From Paenibacillus xerothermodurans (GTDB taxonomy: Bacteria; Bacillota; Bacilli; Paenibacillales; NBRC-103111), in the NCBI RefSeq assembly GCF_002220865.2, contig NZ_NHRJ02000022.1:1306-48810 (forward strand): DNA of 47,505 nt, in the 5' to 3' direction. A model generated the notes under the pieces. That model did no database searches, had not been told where the DNA came from, and saw nothing but the letters and a program-made list of their open reading frames with translations. Shown in pieces: positions 44,486-47,505 of the stretch. The number at the start of each line of letters is the position of its first letter. Within the stretch, counting starts at the first letter, position 1. The position numbers and the translations under genes are program-made.

Positions 44486-46969
44486 ATGGCGGAAGAACAG
44501 CGCTCAGAGATCAGAGATATTGATATCGGTACGGAGATGCGCAGCTCTTTTATGGATTACGCGATGAGTATCATCGTCAGCCGCGCCCTCCCGGACGTTA
44601 GGGACGGACTCAAGCCCGTGCATAGGCGTATTTTATATGCTATGTCCGAGCTCGGCATGTCTCCGGATAAACCTTATAAAAAATCGGCGAGAATCGTCGG
44701 TGAAGTCATCGGTAAATACCACCCGCACGGTGATAGTGCCGTGTACGAAACTATGGTGCGTATGGCACAAGACTTTTCCTTGCGGTACATGCTTGTGGAC
44801 GGTCATGGTAACTTCGGTTCCATTGACGGTGATATGGCCGCAGCGATGCGTTACACGGAAGCGCGTTTGTCTAAGATAGCCATGGAGCTTCTGCGTGACA
44901 TTAACAAAGAGACCATTGATTTCGTACCAAACTATGATGGGGAAGAGCAAGAACCAGCGGTTCTCCCAGCCCGCTTTCCGAACTTACTGGTAAATGGAAG
45001 CTCCGGTATCGCGGTCGGTATGGCCACTAACATCCCCCCTCACAATCTGCGTGAGGTGATCGATGGCGTGCAGCAGCTGATTGACAATCCGGACGTCACC
45101 CCAATGGAACTGATGGAATCGATCAAAGGCCCTGACTTCCCGACCGCCGGTTACATTATGGGGCGCGAAGGCATCAGGCAGGCATACAGCACTGGGCGCG
45201 GTTCGGTCACGATGCGTGCTAAAGCAACCATTGAGGAAAACAATAGTCGGGCACGCATTATCGTTCATGAGCTGCCGTATCAAGTCAACAAAGCTAGACT
45301 CATTGAGAAGATCGCGGAGCTTGTGCGTGAAAAAAGAATAGACGGCATCACCGATCTGCGCGATGAGTCCGACCGCAACGGGATGCGTATTGTGATTGAA
45401 CTACGGCGTGACATCAATCCAAACGTAGTGTTGAATAATTTGTACAAACACACCGCTATGCAGTCCAATTTCGGCATTATTATGCTCGCGTTGGTCGACG
45501 GTGAGCCCAAGGTGCTCAATCTGAAAGAAATGCTGTATCACTATCTTGAACACCAGAAGGTCGTTATCCGCCGTCGTACCGAGTACGATCTTCGTAAAGC
45601 GGAAGCGCGCGCGCATATTCTCGAGGGCTTAAGAATCGCTTTGGACCACTTGGATGCGGTAATTGCGCTGATCCGCGCCTCCCGTACAACTGAAGAGGCT
45701 CGTGACGGCTTGATGGAACAGTTCTCTCTGAGCTTCGATCAAGCGCAAGCAATTCTGGACATGCGTTTACAGCGTTTAACTGGGTTGGAACGAGAGAAAA
45801 TTGAGAACGAATACGCAGAGCTTCTGAAAAAGATCGCGGAATACAAAGCTATTCTCGCTGATGAGCAGCTTGTTCTCGCTATCATCAGCGAAGAACTGCA
45901 CGAAATTAAAGAAAAATTCGGCGATGAACGCCGTTCAGAAATCACCATTGGTGAGGATAGCATTGAGGACGAGGATTTGATTCCAAGAGAAGATGTTATT
46001 ATTACCATCACTCATACCGGCTATGTCAAGAGATCGCCAGTCACTACCTACCGCAGCCAGCGGCGCGGCGGCAAGGGTGTTATCGGCATGGATACGAAGG
46101 ATAATGATTTTGTTGAGCATCTATTTGTCACGAATACCCACCACTTCTTGCTGTTCTTCACGAACAAAGGGAAGGTGTATCGTCTGAAGGCTTACGAGGT
46201 ACCCGACCTACGCCGCACAGCAAGAGGAACTCCAATCATCAACCTGATCCAGATCGAGCAGGGTGAGACGATCAACGCTGTGATACCGGTGGAGAGTTTC
46301 GATCCTGAGCAGCATCTGTTTTTTGCTACCAAAAACGGTTTGGTCAAAAAGACGCCTCTCGATGATTATGCCAACATTCGCAAGGGCGGTTTGATCGCGA
46401 TTACGCTGCGTGAAGACGATGATCTGATCGCCGTCAGATTAACGGATGGCAATCGCACCATTATCATGGGCACCCAACAAGGGATCTCCATTCACTTCCC
46501 AGAGACAGATGTGCGTGCGATGGGACGTTCGGCCACAGGTGTGAAAGGTATCACAATTGGCGAGGACGACGCGGTGATCGATATGGATGTGGTTAGAGAA
46601 GACAGCAGCGTTCTAATCGTCACGTCCAAAGGTTTCGGTAAACGTACCCCTGTCTCCGAATACCGTTTGCAAACAAGAGGAGGCAAGGGGATCAAAACTC
46701 TGAACGTCACGCCTAAGAACGGTCCCGTGGTAGGACTTAAGATTGTCGATGACGACGAAGATCTCATGATTATTACCGCGCTCGGTACAATCATTCGTAC
46801 CAGCATGGCCGGAATCTCTATGATGGGCCGCAATACCCAAGGTGTCAAACTCATCAACATTCGTGATGAAGATGAAGTGGCTACCGTAGCACGAGTGCAG
46901 AAAAGCGAAGAGCCGGACGACGACTTGGACGCTGAAGATCAGGCGAATCCAGACGACGCTGATGAATAA
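44486..46969 (+). CDS. gyrA: DNA gyrase subunit A
   Basis: 827 aa from the ATG at 44486 ([20 protein letters not shown]), eight bases after AAAGGAGG. Winged-helix and tower with the active tyrosine Tyr123 in MRYTEARLS. The quinolone region reads [10 protein letters not shown], with Ser84 and Glu88 as in sensitive enzymes. The C-terminal beta-pinwheel contains the GyrA box QRRGGKG, which marks gyrase rather than topoisomerase IV. Acidic tail. Ends in a strong terminator. Confidence 0.99.
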   Translation: MAEEQRSEIRDIDIGTEMRSSFMDYAMSIIVSRALPDVRDGLKPVHRRILYAMSELGMSPDKPYKKSARIVGEVIGKYHPHGDSAVYETMVRMAQDFSLRYMLVDGHGNFGSIDGDMAAAMRYTEARLSKIAMELLRDINKETIDFVPNYDGEEQEPAVLPARFPNLLVNGSSGIAVGMATNIPPHNLREVIDGVQQLIDNPDVTPMELMESIKGPDFPTAGYIMGREGIRQAYSTGRGSVTMRAKATIEENNSRARIIVHELPYQVNKARLIEKIAELVREKRIDGITDLRDESDRNGMRIVIELRRDINPNVVLNNLYKHTAMQSNFGIIMLALVDGEPKVLNLKEMLYHYLEHQKVVIRRRTEYDLRKAEARAHILEGLRIALDHLDAVIALIRASRTTEEARDGLMEQFSLSFDQAQAILDMRLQRLTGLEREKIENEYAELLKKIAEYKAILADEQLVLAIISEELHEIKEKFGDERRSEITIGEDSIEDEDLIPREDVIITITHTGYVKRSPVTTYRSQRRGGKGVIGMDTKDNDFVEHLFVTNTHHFLLFFTNKGKVYRLKAYEVPDLRRTARGTPIINLIQIEQGETINAVIPVESFDPEQHLFFATKNGLVKKTPLDDYANIRKGGLIAITLREDDDLIAVRLTDGNRTIIMGTQQGISIHFPETDVRAMGRSATGVKGITIGEDDAVIDMDVVREDSSVLIVTSKGFGKRTPVSEYRLQTRGGKGIKTLNVTPKNGPVVGLKIVDDDEDLMIITALGTIIRTSMAGISMMGRNTQGVKLINIRDEDEVATVARVQKSEEPDDDLDAEDQANPDDADE

Positions 46970-47000
46970 ATACATTGTGTGTTTAGTGTGTTGAACTGAG

Positions 47001-47031
47001 AATGGGGCGCGCATGCGGTCCCCATTTTTTT
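47001..47031 (+). terminator. Rho-independent terminator of gyrA
   Basis: AATGGGG (47001-47007) pairs with CCCCATT (47020-47026), followed by seven T. It separates gyrA from the rRNA operon. Confidence 0.95.
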
Positions 47032-47104
47032 GTTTGTATTACCCTATTTCGGATTGTAACAGCTAGTTTTTAATAATGCAGTTGCAACGCGCCATTTTGT
47101 AGAC

Positions 47105-47134
47105 TTGACGAAATGAATGTATTTATGCTAAAGT
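47105..47134 (+). promoter_or_regulatory. rRNA operon promoter P1
   Basis: TTGACG (47105-47110), 18 bases, TAAAGT (47129-47134), upstream of the second promoter, the usual tandem arrangement in Firmicutes rRNA operons. Confidence 0.7.
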
Positions 47135-47203
47135 AAAATACTCAGTGCTTTCACATCTATCGCTAGATAATGAAGTAATAGTTACGCTAAATGAAAAAAA
47201 ATC

Positions 47204-47232
47204 TTGCATAGCATCGAGCGGTATGATAATAT
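47204..47232 (+). promoter_or_regulatory. rRNA operon promoter P2
   Basis: TTGCAT (47204-47209), 17 bases, TAATAT (47227-47232), preceded by an A-rich stretch (ATGAAAAAAAA) that could act as an UP-like element. About 190 bases before mature 16S. Confidence 0.8.
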
Positions 47233-47424
47233 ATAAAGGTCGCTGTGACCAGAGCGAACTTCCATATAGAACAGTCTGCGAGTGAGCGCTGACGCTGATC
47301 AATGGAATTGCCCTTTGAAAACTGAACAACGAGTGAGTGTAAAATAAAGAGAATGAAAAATTCTCGCTAGCATTACTTTTGAGCTTAAGACAAGCTTAGC
47401 TGATAGACCGCTGCTACGCAGCAC
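47233..47424 (+). promoter_or_regulatory. Pre-16S leader with boxA-like antitermination element
   Basis: Contains TGCCCTTTGAAAACTGAAC near 47309, the conserved Firmicutes rRNA leader and boxA-like motif, and a hairpin GAGAAT/ATTCTC (about 47350-47366). The last part, just before 16S, should pair with downstream spacer for RNase processing. Confidence 0.75.
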
Positions 47425-47505
47425 TTTATTGGAGAGTTTGATCCTGGCTCAGGACGAACGCTGGCGGCGTGCCTAATACATGCAAGTCGAGCGGATCTCA
47501 CCTTC
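47425..47505 (+). rRNA. 16S ribosomal RNA, 5' end (runs off the right edge)
   Basis: Begins TTTATTGGAGAGTTTGATCC and continues with the universal GGCTCAGGACGAACGCTGGC and TAATACATGCAAGTCGAGCG. Only the first 81 bases are present, so no species call is possible from it. Start placed by comparison with the usual Bacillales 5' end. Confidence 0.98.

Overview
The window is a low-to-moderate GC Firmicutes chromosome segment spanning the replication origin. Gene order and protein sequences point to an endospore former of the Paenibacillaceae (Paenibacillus-like). The main signs are the walRKHIJ set, noc-parA-parB, yyaC, the spoIIIJ-type yidC with jag, remB downstream of recF, and an rRNA operon just after gyrA. 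The species cannot be named from sequence alone. Genes left of about 37.2 kb lie almost all on the minus strand and genes right of it on the plus strand, so nearly all are co-oriented with forks leaving oriC.

Left edge to 2.7 kb is the accessory part. It holds the N-terminal start of an IS110-family transposase running off the window, a truncated polytopic sensor-like membrane protein, and a decayed IS110 C-terminus. RlmH and a 0.5-kb gene-poor, C-rich spacer follow. From 2.7 to 12.1 kb lie a CxxH/CxxC mini-protein, an HtrA-like protease, the WalJ-WalI-WalH-WalK-WalR cell-wall regulatory operon and a G5/LysM/M23 peptidase. From 12.3 to 14.1 kb are a small plus-strand gene, a membrane protein with a Ser/Gly-rich stalk, and the fossil of a two-component system.

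From 14.2 to 23 kb lie purA (with a PurR operator and a sigma-A promoter), then dnaB, rplI, gdpP, yybS, a MazG-like gene and a CBS-domain gene, then rpsR-ssb-rpsF. A 77-bp tandem repeat follows. From 23.5 to 28.1 kb are a small membrane protein, tRNA-Ser(CGA), DUF951, an MscS channel, DUF3343, yyaC, DUF4446 and a cysteine desulfurase.

From 28.2 to 37.2 kb runs the classic origin-left arm: parB (containing a parS site), parA, noc, a second parS, rsmG, mnmG, mnmE, jag, yidC, rnpA, rpmH. A cluster of DnaA boxes lies before dnaA, and a second origin element with DnaA-trios lies between dnaA and dnaN. The right arm is dnaN, rlbA, recF, remB, gyrB, gyrA, then the double promoter, leader and first 81 bases of a 16S rRNA gene.

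The window is mainly core chromosome. I did not find a clearly new multi-gene system. The least routine items are the IS110 upstream non-coding segment (possible bridge-RNA region), the fused two-component fossil, the 77-bp repeat array, the gdpP-linked CBS protein and the DUF3343/desulfurase neighbourhood.
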